A stretch of DNA of 64,000 bases. Origin: Lysinibacillus sphaericus. Its GTDB lineage: Bacteria; Bacillota; Bacilli; Bacillales_A; Planococcaceae. The stretch is taken from the NCBI RefSeq assembly GCF_002982115.1, contig NZ_CP019980.1:1868001-1932000 (forward strand), in the 5' to 3' direction. This document shows positions 36,011-45,124 of this stretch, piece by piece (positions within the stretch are counted from its first letter, which is position 1; each line of letters begins with the position of its first letter). Under the pieces are notes generated by a model. That model did no database searches, was not told the origin of the DNA, and worked only from the letters and a program-made list of their open reading frames with translations. The translations under genes and the position numbers were made by a program.

Positions 36011-36843
36011 CAAGAAAAGGACCATTAGCTATTAATTATGAAGCATTATGGCAAGAAGGTATGAAGGATTGGCAAGGACAAATGCCAGAGCGGATGGTGA
36101 ACGATCAATTAGAGGAACAATTTTGGTCTCAATCGATCGCTCGCAAAAAAACGGGGCAAACGGATCCTTATGCAGCACTTATTTTTGAAGCAATGAAGCA
36201 ACATATTCGTCCAGAACATTCAGTGATTGAAATTGGACCAGGGTGGGGCAATTATACATTCCCGCTTGCAGATTATGTACGAGAGTTAACGTGTGTAGAT
36301 AGCTCAGACAGCATCCTTGATTATTTACAACAATGTTTACAAGAGAACAAGCATATTTCCTATGTCCATGCGAAGTGGGAGAAACTTGAAGAAAATGAGC
36401 TAACAGCACATGACATTGTGCTTGGTGTAAACTGTTTTTATCGTATGTACGAAATTAAATCGGCATTATATCACATGAATCGGTTGGCTAAAAAGCGAGC
36501 AATTATTGGCATGACTACAGGTCCAATTCAACCACACTATGAAGTATTACATGAGAAATATGGTTATGATATTAAATATCCCCGAAGAGATTATATTGAA
36601 TTTTTAAATTTATTGTATGAAATGGATATTTATGCAGAATGTACAATTATTCCTTTGGAGCGTACGTATGAATATGAAACGTATGACCAGCTTGTGACAA
36701 CGCAAAGTAAAAAAATATTAAGTACAGACTTTAACCGCTCGCATGTTGAGGACTCACTTGCTCCATTTATAGAAGAAAAAAATGGGCGTTATTACTACCG
36801 TCATGATTTCCACGCAGCACTTGTATCATGGCAACCGAAATAA
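36007..36843 (+). CDS. Class I SAM-dependent methyltransferase of unknown substrate, last gene of the B12 operon
   Basis: The 278-residue protein has a Rossmann SAM site: motif I VIEIGPGWGNYTFPLAD (about residues 72-88), the acidic end of strand 2 in LTCVDSSDSI, and a motif IV-like DIVLGVNCFYRM. An N-terminal segment (GPLAINYEALWQEGMKDWQG) precedes the fold. It is not similar to the tetrapyrrole methylases CbiE/F/H/L or to CbiD. The ATGA overlap with cobQ implies co-translation and a role tied to corrinoids, but none of the known B12 steps needs it. I do not recognise the subfamily. Confidence 0.8.
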   Translation: MTRKGPLAINYEALWQEGMKDWQGQMPERMVNDQLEEQFWSQSIARKKTGQTDPYAALIFEAMKQHIRPEHSVIEIGPGWGNYTFPLADYVRELTCVDSSDSILDYLQQCLQENKHISYVHAKWEKLEENELTAHDIVLGVNCFYRMYEIKSALYHMNRLAKKRAIIGMTTGPIQPHYEVLHEKYGYDIKYPRRDYIEFLNLLYEMDIYAECTIIPLERTYEYETYDQLVTTQSKKILSTDFNRSHVEDSLAPFIEEKNGRYYYRHDFHAALVSWQPK

Positions 36844-36844
36844 T

Positions 36845-36886
36845 AAGAAAAACCTTTGGCGATTGCTTTCACCAAAGGTTTTTCTT
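36845..36886 (+). terminator. Terminator of the B12 operon
   Basis: A perfect 15-bp stem (AAGAAAAACCTTTGG, 36845-36859, with 36872-36886) and a 12-nt loop, T-rich 3' side. Confidence 0.92.
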
Positions 36887-36940
36887 ATGTTTCGCAATAA
36901 GGTACAATAGAACAACAGAAAAAGAATTGAGGTGGCAGTT

Positions 36941-37876
36941 ATGCAACTACATTTTTTAGGAACAGGAGCAGGCATGCCTTCGAAGGAGCGCAATACGAGC
37001 GCATTAATGGTTAAGCTATTAGAGGAAAACGGTGAAATGTGGCTTTTTGATTGTGGCGAGGCGACCCAGCATCAAATTTTGCATACGTCTTTAAAGCCAC
37101 GTAAAGTGACAAAAATTTTCATTACCCATTTACATGGCGACCATATATTTGGTTTACCTGGATTTTTGAGCTCACGTTCATTTCAAGGTGGAGATGAGCC
37201 GTTGACCATTTATGGCCCAGCCGGCTTACAACAATGGGTAGAGCAGACATTTGCTTTATCAAAAACCCATTTAACGTATCCATTGCAATTTGTAGAAGTA
37301 CATGAAGGCGTCATTTACGAAGATGATAAATTTACGGTGCGTGCAAGTGAATTACGACATGTCGTGCCCTGTTTTGGTTACCGTATAGAGCAAAAGGATT
37401 TACCTGGTGAGTTACTGATGGACAAAGTCCAATCCTACGGCGTACCGAAAGGACCATTGCTTGGACAGTTAAAGAAAGGACAAGATATTGCACTTGATAA
37501 TGGCACCATTATTCAAGCAAAGGATGTTGTGGCACCTCCGAAAAAAGGCTTTACGCTTGCGATTTTGGGAGATACAAAATATTGTGAACAAGCCATTTCC
37601 TTGGCTGAACAAGCAGATGTTGTTGTGCATGAGGCGACATTTGATGGGAGTACTACGGATTTAGCTGCGAGCTATGGTCACGCTACCAATGTAGAAGCAG
37701 CGAAGGTAGCAAGTAAAGCTGGTGCGAAATATTTACTTCTGAACCATTTAAGTGCACGTTTTTTACCACATGATTTACCAATTTTTTTAGCCCAAGCACA
37801 AGCCATTTTCCCACAAACCTTCCTTACATCGGACCAAGCGGTTTTTTATTGGAATAATAATAATTTGTTATTTTAG
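36941..37876 (+). CDS. rnz: Ribonuclease Z (tRNA 3'-processing endonuclease)
   Basis: RNase Z cuts the 3' trailer of tRNA precursors lacking an encoded CCA. The 311-residue metallo-beta-lactamase-fold protein has zinc ligands H63, H65, D67, H68 (THLHGDHIFGLPG), the exosite-bearing middle region, and LLNHLSARF near the C-terminus. ATG 36941 is preferred to GTG 36932 because GAGGTGG lies directly ahead of the ATG. It is monocistronic with a strong terminator. Confidence 0.95.
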   Translation: MQLHFLGTGAGMPSKERNTSALMVKLLEENGEMWLFDCGEATQHQILHTSLKPRKVTKIFITHLHGDHIFGLPGFLSSRSFQGGDEPLTIYGPAGLQQWVEQTFALSKTHLTYPLQFVEVHEGVIYEDDKFTVRASELRHVVPCFGYRIEQKDLPGELLMDKVQSYGVPKGPLLGQLKKGQDIALDNGTIIQAKDVVAPPKKGFTLAILGDTKYCEQAISLAEQADVVVHEATFDGSTTDLAASYGHATNVEAAKVASKAGAKYLLLNHLSARFLPHDLPIFLAQAQAIFPQTFLTSDQAVFYWNNNNLLF

Positions 37877-37920
37877 TATAATTATATGCATTGGATGAAA
37901 AGTAATTATTTTGAAATTGA

Positions 37921-37960
37921 AACACCTATTTTAATGAGCCTTCATTAAAATAGGTGTTTT
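37921..37960 (+). terminator. Terminator after rnz
   Basis: A perfect 17-bp stem (AACACCTATTTTAATGA, 37921-37937, with 37942-37958) is followed by TTTTT. The 37877-38230 gap holds this, a smaller hairpin at 38045-38072, and the chemoreceptor promoter. Confidence 0.92.
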
Positions 37961-38165
37961 TCTATTGGGTCTATAAGTCTAGAAAAAGTCGTGGACAGAA
38001 AAAGTAAACTTCTAAAATAACTTATTTTTTTACAATAAATATGAGAAAAAGACCATTCTATTGGTATTTTTCTAGCAACTTTATAGATAGGTAATTTTTT
38101 ATTACAAATTAATGACAATTTCATCGTTAGAATAAATTTATTATTTAAAATTATGAAAAATTACA

Positions 38166-38194
38166 TTAAATGTAGGGAAATGATGTTGTATGAT
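38166..38194 (+). promoter_or_regulatory. Possible sigma-A promoter of the chemoreceptor gene
   Basis: TTAAAT (38166-38171), 17 bp, TATGAT (38189-38194). No sigma-D (TAAA-N15-GCCGATAA) motif was seen, although many chemoreceptors in Bacillus use one. Confidence 0.4.
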
Positions 38195-38230
38195 GAAATG
38201 GAAACAATCCTACTTTAGGGGGAATAGTCA

Positions 38231-40225
38231 ATGGGGAAATCAATGAAATGGAAAATGATGCTGGAAATTATGGCCATCGTGGTGTTAATAATTGGCGCAT
38301 TTTCTGTTTACATTTTTCAGGCGACCTATAAAAGCGTCAAGAGTAATGGTGAGGCACTCGCTAGCTCAATTGTTATGGGCATGGAAGGGGCTATTCAATC
38401 CAGAGCAAAAGCAGAAGAAATTATGGAGAAGGAAATGATTGCGGAATCTGTGATGGCTTCGTACATTATTGACAAAGGTGCTACATATGAAGATTTAAAA
38501 GAAATCGCTGAACGAGGCGGGATTGACGAAATTTGGAGTACCGATGATAAAGGGAATACGGCAGTGACATCGGTAGCACCATATATTGATTTTAATTTTG
38601 GTTCCGATCCAAATGGACAAGCTGCTGAATATATGCAGCTATTAGATGGTCGCGCTACACAAATTGTGCAAAAAGCACAGATTCGCGACGTGGATAGCGA
38701 ATTTTTTAAATTTGTTGGTGTTAATAGTTGGAATCCAGCTACACCCCAAATTATCCAAGTAGCAAGACACGGTCAACAACTGTTAGATTTAGAAGCTAGT
38801 ATTGGCAGTGAATATTACATAAATGAACTAAACAAATATTTATCTAAAACGGTCCTTTTTGCAGCAGTTGTAAATGAACAAGGAGAGCCCATTGTTGCAA
38901 CAACGGATAAAAATTTAACTAAGATTGGCTTTACGAAAGAGCAATTTACTTCGGCAAAAAATACTGAATTTTCTGGGCGTTATGATGGGAAACGTGTTAC
39001 ACAATATGTAAAGCCTTTATCAAATGGTACCTCTTTAGCGATTATTGTGTCGAATGAAGTGTTATCGAATATACTATTGGGGACAATTATTGCCTCCATA
39101 ATAGTCGTATGTGTTATATTCCTCATCACAGGCTTTTCAATTAATCGACAAGTTTCTCGTATTTTAAAAGTGCGTAATTCACTAGAGGATATTAGCAAAG
39201 GAGAGGCAGATTTAACGAAGCGGATTGATGTAAGTTCGAACGACGAGATTGGTCAATTGGTTACATCTTTTAATGGGATGATGGACAACTTCCAACACAT
39301 TATGAGAGATTTAAAACAGGATGCTACGCAAATAAAAGAGGCGACGTACATTATTCATGGAAATGCCCATCAAACTTTGGATTCAGCGCACAATATTCAA
39401 GATGAATCGCACCAAGTTGCACAAGCTTCATTTGGGCAATTAAAAAATACAGAAGATAGCGCCCAATCTATGGAAGAATTAGCGCGTAGTATTCAGCATA
39501 TTTCTGATTCGATTGCAGAAATTTCTACGATTTCTCGTAACACCGAAGAAAATGCCAATAATGGTTTGCACATTATGAATCGCTTGCAAAATCAATTGGA
39601 AGATGTTCATCAAAAAACAGATCTTTCAGTTGCGAGTATGCAGGAGTTAGAAAAACTATCTGCAATGATTGGTGAATTTACGAATGTTATAACAGGTATT
39701 TCTGATCAAACGAATTTGCTAGCACTAAATGCATCAATCGAGGCAGCTCGTGCCGGTGAGGCTGGTAAAGGCTTTGCCGTTGTTGCGGAGGAAGTGCGTA
39801 AATTAGCAGAGGAATCGAAAGTTGCTGCAGATCGCATTTCACATGTTGTGATGAATGTCCAAAAAGAAACGACGAATATAGTATCTACTATCTATACAAC
39901 AGCAGATGTTTTACATGCAGGTCACGCCATTGCAAGTGAGGCTCGACAATCCTTTGAAGGCATCCATAATGATGTGCAAGTGTTAGCTGAGCAAGTAGAT
40001 TTAGTTTCTAGTTCAACGGAAGAAATTGCCGCGAGTACGGAAGAAGTAACCGCTACAATGGAAGATGTTTCATTATTAGCCAAGCAGACATCCGCTAGTG
40101 TAGATGCGGTTGCACAAAAAGCGCAAAATCAAGCAACGAGCATGAATGAGATGACGGCGATTATCGATATGCTAAATGGGACAGCAGAAAAACTAGAACA
40201 ATCTGCTGGAAAGTATAAAGTATAA
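38231..40225 (+). CDS. Methyl-accepting chemotaxis protein
   Basis: The 664-residue receptor has TM1 at about residues 10-30, an extracellular sensor of about 245 residues of Cache type, TM2 at about 279-301, a HAMP domain ([20 protein letters not shown] onward), and a cytoplasmic signalling domain. The signalling tip [20 protein letters not shown] followed by [20 protein letters not shown] (about 490-527) is near invariant in receptors. It would send ligand signals through CheW/CheA to the flagellar motor. ATG 38231 follows TAGGGGG. The ligand is unknown. It is a single gene. Confidence 0.94.
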   Translation: MGKSMKWKMMLEIMAIVVLIIGAFSVYIFQATYKSVKSNGEALASSIVMGMEGAIQSRAKAEEIMEKEMIAESVMASYIIDKGATYEDLKEIAERGGIDEIWSTDDKGNTAVTSVAPYIDFNFGSDPNGQAAEYMQLLDGRATQIVQKAQIRDVDSEFFKFVGVNSWNPATPQIIQVARHGQQLLDLEASIGSEYYINELNKYLSKTVLFAAVVNEQGEPIVATTDKNLTKIGFTKEQFTSAKNTEFSGRYDGKRVTQYVKPLSNGTSLAIIVSNEVLSNILLGTIIASIIVVCVIFLITGFSINRQVSRILKVRNSLEDISKGEADLTKRIDVSSNDEIGQLVTSFNGMMDNFQHIMRDLKQDATQIKEATYIIHGNAHQTLDSAHNIQDESHQVAQASFGQLKNTEDSAQSMEELARSIQHISDSIAEISTISRNTEENANNGLHIMNRLQNQLEDVHQKTDLSVASMQELEKLSAMIGEFTNVITGISDQTNLLALNASIEAARAGEAGKGFAVVAEEVRKLAEESKVAADRISHVVMNVQKETTNIVSTIYTTADVLHAGHAIASEARQSFEGIHNDVQVLAEQVDLVSSSTEEIAASTEEVTATMEDVSLLAKQTSASVDAVAQKAQNQATSMNEMTAIIDMLNGTAEKLEQSAGKYKV

Positions 40226-40329
40226 AGTATAATCGTTGACGTCGTATAATGAGTAGCATGTCTTATTATAGAAATATAGTGCGTTTAATAGATGATTTCC
40301 GTATAATTAAGTAAAAAGGGAGTGGTTGA

Positions 40330-40560
40330 ATGGATCAACAAAAGATGCCACCAGCTGTTTTACGTTTACTTGTTATCTTTCCCAACGTATTAAGCTATTT
40401 ATTACTAGGCGGACTTATTATCTATGTTATTTCAAATTATGAAGTGTTAAAAACAACTGAAAGCTTGAAAGTATGGCTAATTCTTATTGCAGTTCTTGCC
40501 CCTGCAGCGGCCTATACAACTTTTAGCATTATAAAAAAAATTCGTGCTGGTCATATGTAG
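40330..40560 (+). CDS. Small two-pass membrane protein, 76 aa
   Basis: The frame encodes two hydrophobic segments (VLSYLLLGGLIIYVI, about residues 18-32, and VWLILIAVLAPAAAY, about 48-62) with a basic C-terminus (IIKKIRAGHM). ATG 40330 follows AAAGGGAGTGG. A hairpin terminator is directly downstream, which supports a real short transcript. I do not recognise the family and give no function. Confidence 0.7.
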   Translation: MDQQKMPPAVLRLLVIFPNVLSYLLLGGLIIYVISNYEVLKTTESLKVWLILIAVLAPAAAYTTFSIIKKIRAGHM

Positions 40561-40570
40561 CAGTTATGAC

Positions 40571-40617
40571 AACGCGTTGCATTTTTTGGATTATCAAAAA
40601 ATGCAGCGTGTTTTTTT
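40571..40617 (+). terminator. Terminator after the 76-aa membrane protein gene
   Basis: AACGC-TTGCATTTTTTG pairs with CAAAAAATGC-GCGTG (small bulge) and is followed by seven T. Confidence 0.85.
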
Positions 40618-40728
40618 ATTAGACTTTCAAAAATGGCAAAATGAGCGAAATACGAATAAAAAATTCCCTTCAAGGAAAACTAATAGGACGAAGTGGTGAA
40701 TCATTATGTAGAAAAAGAGGTGTGTTAC

Positions 40729-41349
40729 ATGAAGCAATCAAACTGTGACGCTGCTCCACTAAAGCAAACAATAAAAGAAGAGCTTAAACAAGTCATTACT
40801 TCTTTACAGCAAAGTTTAGCCTCAATGGATTCTCAAGAAGATTGTCTACTGACAGATTTAGAGCAAATAAAAGGCAACTTTTTAACGATTGAAATGCAAG
40901 CGGCAACGTTTTATTTAAATTGCTATTTGTCCCCATTTACAGAAAAATACCCAGAACTATCAATTTGCGTGCAAAACATGTCAAAAAGACGACACGGTGG
41001 ATTAATTGTCTTTGAAAGAAAAGACGCCGTAGATCATCTGATTAAGCCGGGAATTCATATTGGTGCAGAACTTACGCATTCTTTATTAGAATCTATTTTT
41101 TTCCCAGGTAATCCTCTCCATGACGGTGCTGTGTTAGTTAGAAGCAACCGCATTGTTTCAGCGGCCAATGTGCTTCCACTGTCAGATATTTATACCGGTG
41201 ATAAAAAACTCGGTACAAGACATCGAGCTGCAATTGGTTTAAGTGAGCGTAGTGATGCCCTTATTATGGTTATATCAGAAGAAACGGGAAGAATTTCATT
41301 TGCTTTTAACGGAAGCTTACATCCGATTACGTCACATGGAATTTTATAA
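40729..41349 (+). CDS. cdaS: Diadenylate cyclase, CdaS type
   Basis: DAC-domain enzymes join two ATP into c-di-AMP. The 206-residue protein has the catalytic D132-G133-A134 (HDGAVLV) and R164-H165-R166 (GTRHRAAIGLSE) motifs. Before them is an N-terminal helical region (about residues 1-60) with no membrane segment. That layout and length are those of CdaS (YojJ in B. subtilis, 207 aa), the sporulation-specific enzyme autoinhibited by its N-terminal helices; CdaA is membrane-bound and DisA is longer. ATG 40729 follows GAGGTG; GTG 40693 is possible but weaker. Confidence 0.92.
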   Translation: MKQSNCDAAPLKQTIKEELKQVITSLQQSLASMDSQEDCLLTDLEQIKGNFLTIEMQAATFYLNCYLSPFTEKYPELSICVQNMSKRRHGGLIVFERKDAVDHLIKPGIHIGAELTHSLLESIFFPGNPLHDGAVLVRSNRIVSAANVLPLSDIYTGDKKLGTRHRAAIGLSERSDALIMVISEETGRISFAFNGSLHPITSHGIL

Positions 41350-41354
41350 TAAAA

Positions 41355-41380
41355 AAAATATCTCAAATTCGAGATATTTT
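41355..41380. promoter_or_regulatory. AAAATATCTC palindrome: cdaS terminator and/or MhqR-type box
   Basis: AAAATATCTC (41355-41364) pairs with 41371-41380. The centre TATCTCAAATTCGAGATA (41359-41376) matches 17 of 18 bases of the MhqR operator (TATCTCGAATTCGAGATA) described in B. subtilis. It could also simply end cdaS transcription. The following cluster (MarR, MhqO-like dioxygenase) makes the operator reading attractive. Confidence 0.5.
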
Positions 41381-41382
41381 CC

Positions 41383-41414
41383 TTGCACCGTTCTCACTTG
41401 CATGGTAAAGTGAG
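41383..41414 (+). promoter_or_regulatory. marR promoter with overlapping operator
   Basis: TTGCAC (41383-41388), 17 bp, TAAAGT (41406-41411). The inverted repeat TCACTTGCATGGTAAAGTGA (41394-41413) covers the spacer and -10, as expected for an autorepressor. A related copy (17 of 20 bases) is at 41903-41922. Confidence 0.65.
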
Positions 41415-41444
41415 TTTACAGTTCGAGGAAGGGAGGGCGAAGTG

Positions 41445-41888
41445 ATGGAAAAACATACACTCGGCTCACTTACATGGTTGCGGATGATGCGCTTTACCAA
41501 TCAAAGTAATCAGCTATCGAATGAATTTTTAAAGCGTTTTAACTTAACAACTGCACAGTTTGATGTGCTCATTCAAATCAAAACCTATGCACCATTAACG
41601 CAATCACAACTAGCAGAAAAGGTTACTGTGACCCAAGGTGGTATGTCACGAATGCTTGCACGCCTTGAAAAAGAGGGGCTTATAGAGCGCAAGCAAAATT
41701 GGAAGACCAAAACGATATCGCTCACGGTAAAAGGGATGGAATTGATCGATGCTGCTACGCCAAGCCAACTTCACTTTCAATCCTCATTTTTTGAAGAGGT
41801 TTTATCAGAAGAAGAAATGAAAGCTTTATATACGCTGCTGTCAAAACTAGAAAAACATAGTCGAGAAAAAAAATTACCCGAGGTGTGA
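41445..41888 (+). CDS. MarR-family transcriptional regulator
   Basis: The 147-residue protein has the MarR winged helix-turn-helix at about residues 30-100 ([40 protein letters not shown]) and dimerisation helices at both ends. There is no Cys near the N-terminus of the kind used by thiol-sensing OhrR. ATG 41445 follows GGGAGG; GTG 41442 is an alternative. It lies between two near-identical inverted repeats (41394-41413 and 41903-41922), so it probably represses itself and the downstream dioxygenase and oxidoreductase genes. Confidence 0.88.
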   Translation: MEKHTLGSLTWLRMMRFTNQSNQLSNEFLKRFNLTTAQFDVLIQIKTYAPLTQSQLAEKVTVTQGGMSRMLARLEKEGLIERKQNWKTKTISLTVKGMELIDAATPSQLHFQSSFFEEVLSEEEMKALYTLLSKLEKHSREKKLPEV

Positions 41889-41902
41889 TTTTTTTTACTT
41901 CA

Positions 41903-41922
41903 TCACTTGCGTAGTCAAGTGA
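41903..41922. promoter_or_regulatory. Second MarR operator copy before the dioxygenase gene
   Basis: TCACTTGCGTAGTCAAGTGA is a 7-bp inverted repeat around 6 bp, 17/20 identical to 41394-41413. It is 21 bp upstream of the dioxygenase start. Confidence 0.7.
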
Positions 41923-41942
41923 AAACATTAGGAGGACTTTAT

Positions 41943-42884
41943 ATGCAAAAAATTAGCGGTCATCATCATATTTCAATGTTAACGAAAAATGGCAAAAAGA
42001 ATAACGATTTTTACACAAAAATCCTCGGTTTACGTCGGGTGAAAAAAACAGTCAATCAAGATTCTCCTTCGATGTATCATTTATTTTATGGAGATCTTAC
42101 AGGGGCAGCCGGAACAGAATTAACTTTTTTTGAAATGCCTGTAGCTGGACGTACTGTCCGTGGAACGAATGCCATTACGCGCATTGGCTTATTAGTACCT
42201 AGCTATGATAGTTTACTATATTGGAAAAAACGTTTTGAGCTATTACAAGTGGAGCACAGTGATATTACAACATATGCAGGCAAAGATGCTTTGCTTTTTG
42301 AGGATCATGAAGGCTTGCGCATGGTGCTGTTAAATCATAATGGACAAGCAATACCAGCCGAGTGGCAAGCATGGGATGGGTCTGATATTGCATCAGCGCA
42401 TCGTATTTTAGGGATGGGCACAGTTGAAATGACTGTTCGTTATTTACAGCGTACAGTAAATTTATTACAAGAGCTTTTTGACTATAGCGTTGTCACGGAA
42501 GATGACATAGAAGTACGACTTCAGTCAATTGCTGGCGAAACGTTGGGTGAAATCATTGTCAAGGAGTTGGAAGGACCAAGTGAAAAACCAGGTCGAGGAA
42601 GTATTCATCATCTTGCACTGCGCGTAGCTACAGTAGAAGAACTTCAACAATGGGATGCAGTAATTAAAGCGCACGGTTTAGACAGCACAGGCGTTGTCGA
42701 TCGTTATTACTTCCAGAGCCTTTATTTTAGAGACCGTAATGGCATTCTTTTTGAAATGGCAACAGATGGGCCTGGTTTTACGGTAGATTCTGCTATAGAG
42801 GATTTAGGAAGAGAACTTGATTTGCCACCATTTTTAGAAGCACAGCGCACAGAAATTGAAGCGATTTTAGAACCACTCGATTAA
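41943..42884 (+). CDS. Ring-cleaving dioxygenase, glyoxalase/VOC superfamily (MhqO-like)
   Basis: The 313-residue protein has two VOC repeats. The N-terminal one begins ISGHHHISMLTKNGKKNNDF and the second (from about residue 150) contains GSIHHLALRV. Metal ligands are expected at a repeat-one His, H211-type His, and the Glu of LFEMATDGPGF. Its length and motifs match MhqO/MhqA-type extradiol dioxygenases that cleave hydroquinones and catechols. ATG 41943 follows GGAGG; the frame from 41907 runs through the operator and is not used. Co-regulated with the MarR gene by inference. Confidence 0.85.
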   Translation: MQKISGHHHISMLTKNGKKNNDFYTKILGLRRVKKTVNQDSPSMYHLFYGDLTGAAGTELTFFEMPVAGRTVRGTNAITRIGLLVPSYDSLLYWKKRFELLQVEHSDITTYAGKDALLFEDHEGLRMVLLNHNGQAIPAEWQAWDGSDIASAHRILGMGTVEMTVRYLQRTVNLLQELFDYSVVTEDDIEVRLQSIAGETLGEIIVKELEGPSEKPGRGSIHHLALRVATVEELQQWDAVIKAHGLDSTGVVDRYYFQSLYFRDRNGILFEMATDGPGFTVDSAIEDLGRELDLPPFLEAQRTEIEAILEPLD

Positions 42885-42897
42885 AGGGGAGCGTACA

Positions 42898-43953
42898 ATG
42901 GAAAATTATCGTATCGATCAATCAGCAGGTTTAGAATTTGGACTTTATTCACTCGGAGATCATATTCCGAACCCTTTAACAGGTCATCGGATTTCAGCTC
43001 AGCAACGTATACAAGAGCTAATTGAAATGAGCCAATTAGCGGAGCAAGCTGGCATTGATGTTTTTGGCGTAGGGGAAAGTCATCAGTCGTATTTTACAAC
43101 ACAGGCCCATACAGTTGTGTTAGGTGCCATTGCACAAGCGACGAAAAAAATAAAAATTGCAAGTTCTGCCACCGTGTTGAGTGTATCCGATCCAGTAAGA
43201 GTCTATGAGGATTTTGCCACCATCGATTTAATTTCAGATGGACGTGCGGAAATTGTCGCAGGTCGAGGGTCGCGCGTTGGAGCCTATCATTTACTAGGTG
43301 TCAATTTACAAGACTACGAAGAAATTTTTGAGGAAAAATTAGCACTGTTAAAAAAGCTCAATGAAGAAGAGCTTGTGTCATGGGAAGGGCAGTATAGAGC
43401 ACCGCTTCATAATGCGCAAATTTTACCACAGCCGAAAAATGGCGCATTGCCTATTTGGCGCGCGGTTGGTGGTCCTCCTGCAAGTGCCATAAAAGCTGGC
43501 TATATGGGCATTCCAATGATGTTAACGACATTAGGTGGACCTGCTATTAACTTTAAACCTTCCGTGGATGCTTATCGTGAAGCAGCTGATCGAAGTGGTT
43601 TTGATGCAGAAAAGCTACCGATAGCAACAACAAGTTTATTTTACGTGGCTGATACATCAAAAGAAGCTTTGCAAAATATGTATCCTCACCTTAATGGAGG
43701 CTTCCAAGCAATTCGTGGGGGTGGTTATCCAAAACAACAATTTGCTGAAGCAATTGATACACGAGATGCCCTTATGGTTGGTAGTAAAGAACAAATTATT
43801 GAAAAGTTGCTTTATCAATATGAACTGTATGGCATGCAACGTTTTATGGCACAAATTGATTTTGGAGGCGTACCTTTCGATCAAATTATGAAGAATATCG
43901 AAATCATTGGCCATGACATCATACCAGCAATTAAAAAATATACAGCAAAGTAA
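42898..43953 (+). CDS. LLM-class flavin-dependent oxidoreductase (luciferase-like)
   Basis: The 351-residue TIM-barrel protein has the luciferase-like pattern: FGLYSLGDHIP at the start, IDVFGVGESHQSYFTTQAHT near residues 53-72, RAEIVAGRGSRVGAYHLLG, and LPIWRAVGGPPASAIKAG. Members use FMNH2 and O2 to oxidise varied small molecules. It is 13 nt after the dioxygenase gene with AAAGGGGAG, so it is probably in the same operon under MarR control. This suggests aromatic or quinone detoxification; the substrate is not known. Confidence 0.87.
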   Translation: MENYRIDQSAGLEFGLYSLGDHIPNPLTGHRISAQQRIQELIEMSQLAEQAGIDVFGVGESHQSYFTTQAHTVVLGAIAQATKKIKIASSATVLSVSDPVRVYEDFATIDLISDGRAEIVAGRGSRVGAYHLLGVNLQDYEEIFEEKLALLKKLNEEELVSWEGQYRAPLHNAQILPQPKNGALPIWRAVGGPPASAIKAGYMGIPMMLTTLGGPAINFKPSVDAYREAADRSGFDAEKLPIATTSLFYVADTSKEALQNMYPHLNGGFQAIRGGGYPKQQFAEAIDTRDALMVGSKEQIIEKLLYQYELYGMQRFMAQIDFGGVPFDQIMKNIEIIGHDIIPAIKKYTAK

Positions 43954-43960
43954 GTTTGGG

Positions 43961-44011
43961 AATTGCCACTAACCTGAGCGCAATCGCCACGAAAATCAGC
44001 CCAATCGCCAC
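43961..44011. repeat. Three AAT(C/T)GCCAC cores at exact 21-bp period
   Basis: AATTGCCAC starts at 43961 and AATCGCCAC at 43982 and 44003, exactly 21 bp apart with 12-bp unlike spacers. It lies between the oxidoreductase stop and a terminator. The spacing equals that of the TTTACCCGCG array at 8734-8827, but the core is different. Confidence 0.8.
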
Positions 44012-44025
44012 AAATGCCAAAAAAA

Positions 44026-44060
44026 CGCTGATAGCTTGAAAGATTCTAAGCTATCAGCCA
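44026..44060. terminator. Bidirectional terminator
   Basis: GCTGATAGCTT pairs with AAGCTATCAGC over a 10-nt loop between the convergent oxidoreductase and namA genes. T-tracts are weak on the plus strand, better on the minus strand. Confidence 0.75.
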
Positions 44061-44068
44061 ACTTTGTG

Positions 44069-45079
44069 TTACCAACCACGAACATATTGCACGGGCGGTT
44101 CGATTTTTGTGCCGAGTTCTTTGGCAGCATGCAGAGGCCAGTAAGGTTCGCGCAATAAAACACGACCTAAGAAAATTAAATCAGCACGATTATTTTGCAA
44201 TATTTCTTCTGCATGTTGCGCAATTGTAATTAGACCCACTGCACCAGTAGGGATATTTGCGCCAAGTTTAATCGCTTCCGCATGTGGCACTTGGTAGCCA
44301 GGGAATGAATGAATATCTGCCTGTACGACTCCGCCAGTAGAGACATCCACTAAATCTACGCCTTGCGATTTCATCCATCGACTAAAGACGATAAAGTCCT
44401 CCATTGTTGTGCCATCTTGTGCATAGTCTTCAGCAGATACACGAACGAGTAGGGGACCTTCCCAGACGCTTCGGATGGCATCAATGACTTGACGCAATAA
44501 GCGATAGCGATTTTCCTGTGAGCCACCGTATTGATCGCTACGTTTATTTGTTGCAGGTGATAAAAATTCACTAATCAAATAGCCATGTGCGCCATGAATC
44601 TCCAACACATCAAAGCCTGCTTGACGAGCGCGCACAGCTGCATTTTTAAAGGCTTCAATAACATTGTCAATATCGGCAAGTGTCATCTCACGTGGTGTTT
44701 TATAAGCATCACTAAAAGCCATCGCGGAAGGGGCAAAGATTTCACCTTCTACAGTTGCTTTACGCCCTGCATGGGCAAGCTGAATGCCCGTTTTAGCTCC
44801 GTAAGCTTGCATATTTGTTACTAATTGTTGTAACCCTTCGATATGAGCGTCATCCCAAATACCAAGGTCATTACTAGAGATGCGTCCTTCAGGTACTACT
44901 GCAGTAGCTTCCAATAGTATTAAACCAATTTGCCCAGCGGCGCGTGTTGCATAATGCACAAGATGGAATGGTGTTACAAGTCCGTCTTCCTTCGCAGAAT
45001 ACATACACATGGGGGCCATGACAATGCGGTTTTTTAAGGTAATCGATTGTAATTGGTATGGTTCAAATAATTTCGTCAA
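44069..45079 (-). CDS. namA: NADPH dehydrogenase NamA (old yellow enzyme, YqjM type)
   Basis: This FMN enzyme reduces alpha,beta-unsaturated carbonyls and some nitro compounds with NADPH. The 336-residue protein has [14 protein letters not shown] (the redox-tuning Cys of YqjM enzymes, C25), the H-x-x-H-G-Y substrate site [19 protein letters not shown] (about residues 162-180), [11 protein letters not shown] and the C-terminal [12 protein letters not shown]. The ATG is at 45079 with GGAGGG upstream. It is 46 nt downstream of proC on the same strand with no clear terminator between. Confidence 0.93.
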   Translation of the reverse strand: MTKLFEPYQLQSITLKNRIVMAPMCMYSAKEDGLVTPFHLVHYATRAAGQIGLILLEATAVVPEGRISSNDLGIWDDAHIEGLQQLVTNMQAYGAKTGIQLAHAGRKATVEGEIFAPSAMAFSDAYKTPREMTLADIDNVIEAFKNAAVRARQAGFDVLEIHGAHGYLISEFLSPATNKRSDQYGGSQENRYRLLRQVIDAIRSVWEGPLLVRVSAEDYAQDGTTMEDFIVFSRWMKSQGVDLVDVSTGGVVQADIHSFPGYQVPHAEAIKLGANIPTGAVGLITIAQHAEEILQNNRADLIFLGRVLLREPYWPLHAAKELGTKIEPPVQYVRGW

Positions 45080-45124
45080 TTCAAGCCCTCCTAATTCCTA
45101 GTTATTACCTCTATTTTGCATGGA

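Noticed and set aside
37959-38230. Sigma-D flagellar promoter for the chemoreceptor
   Set aside because: No TAAA-N15-GCCGATAA match; a sigma-A-like promoter at 38166 fits better.
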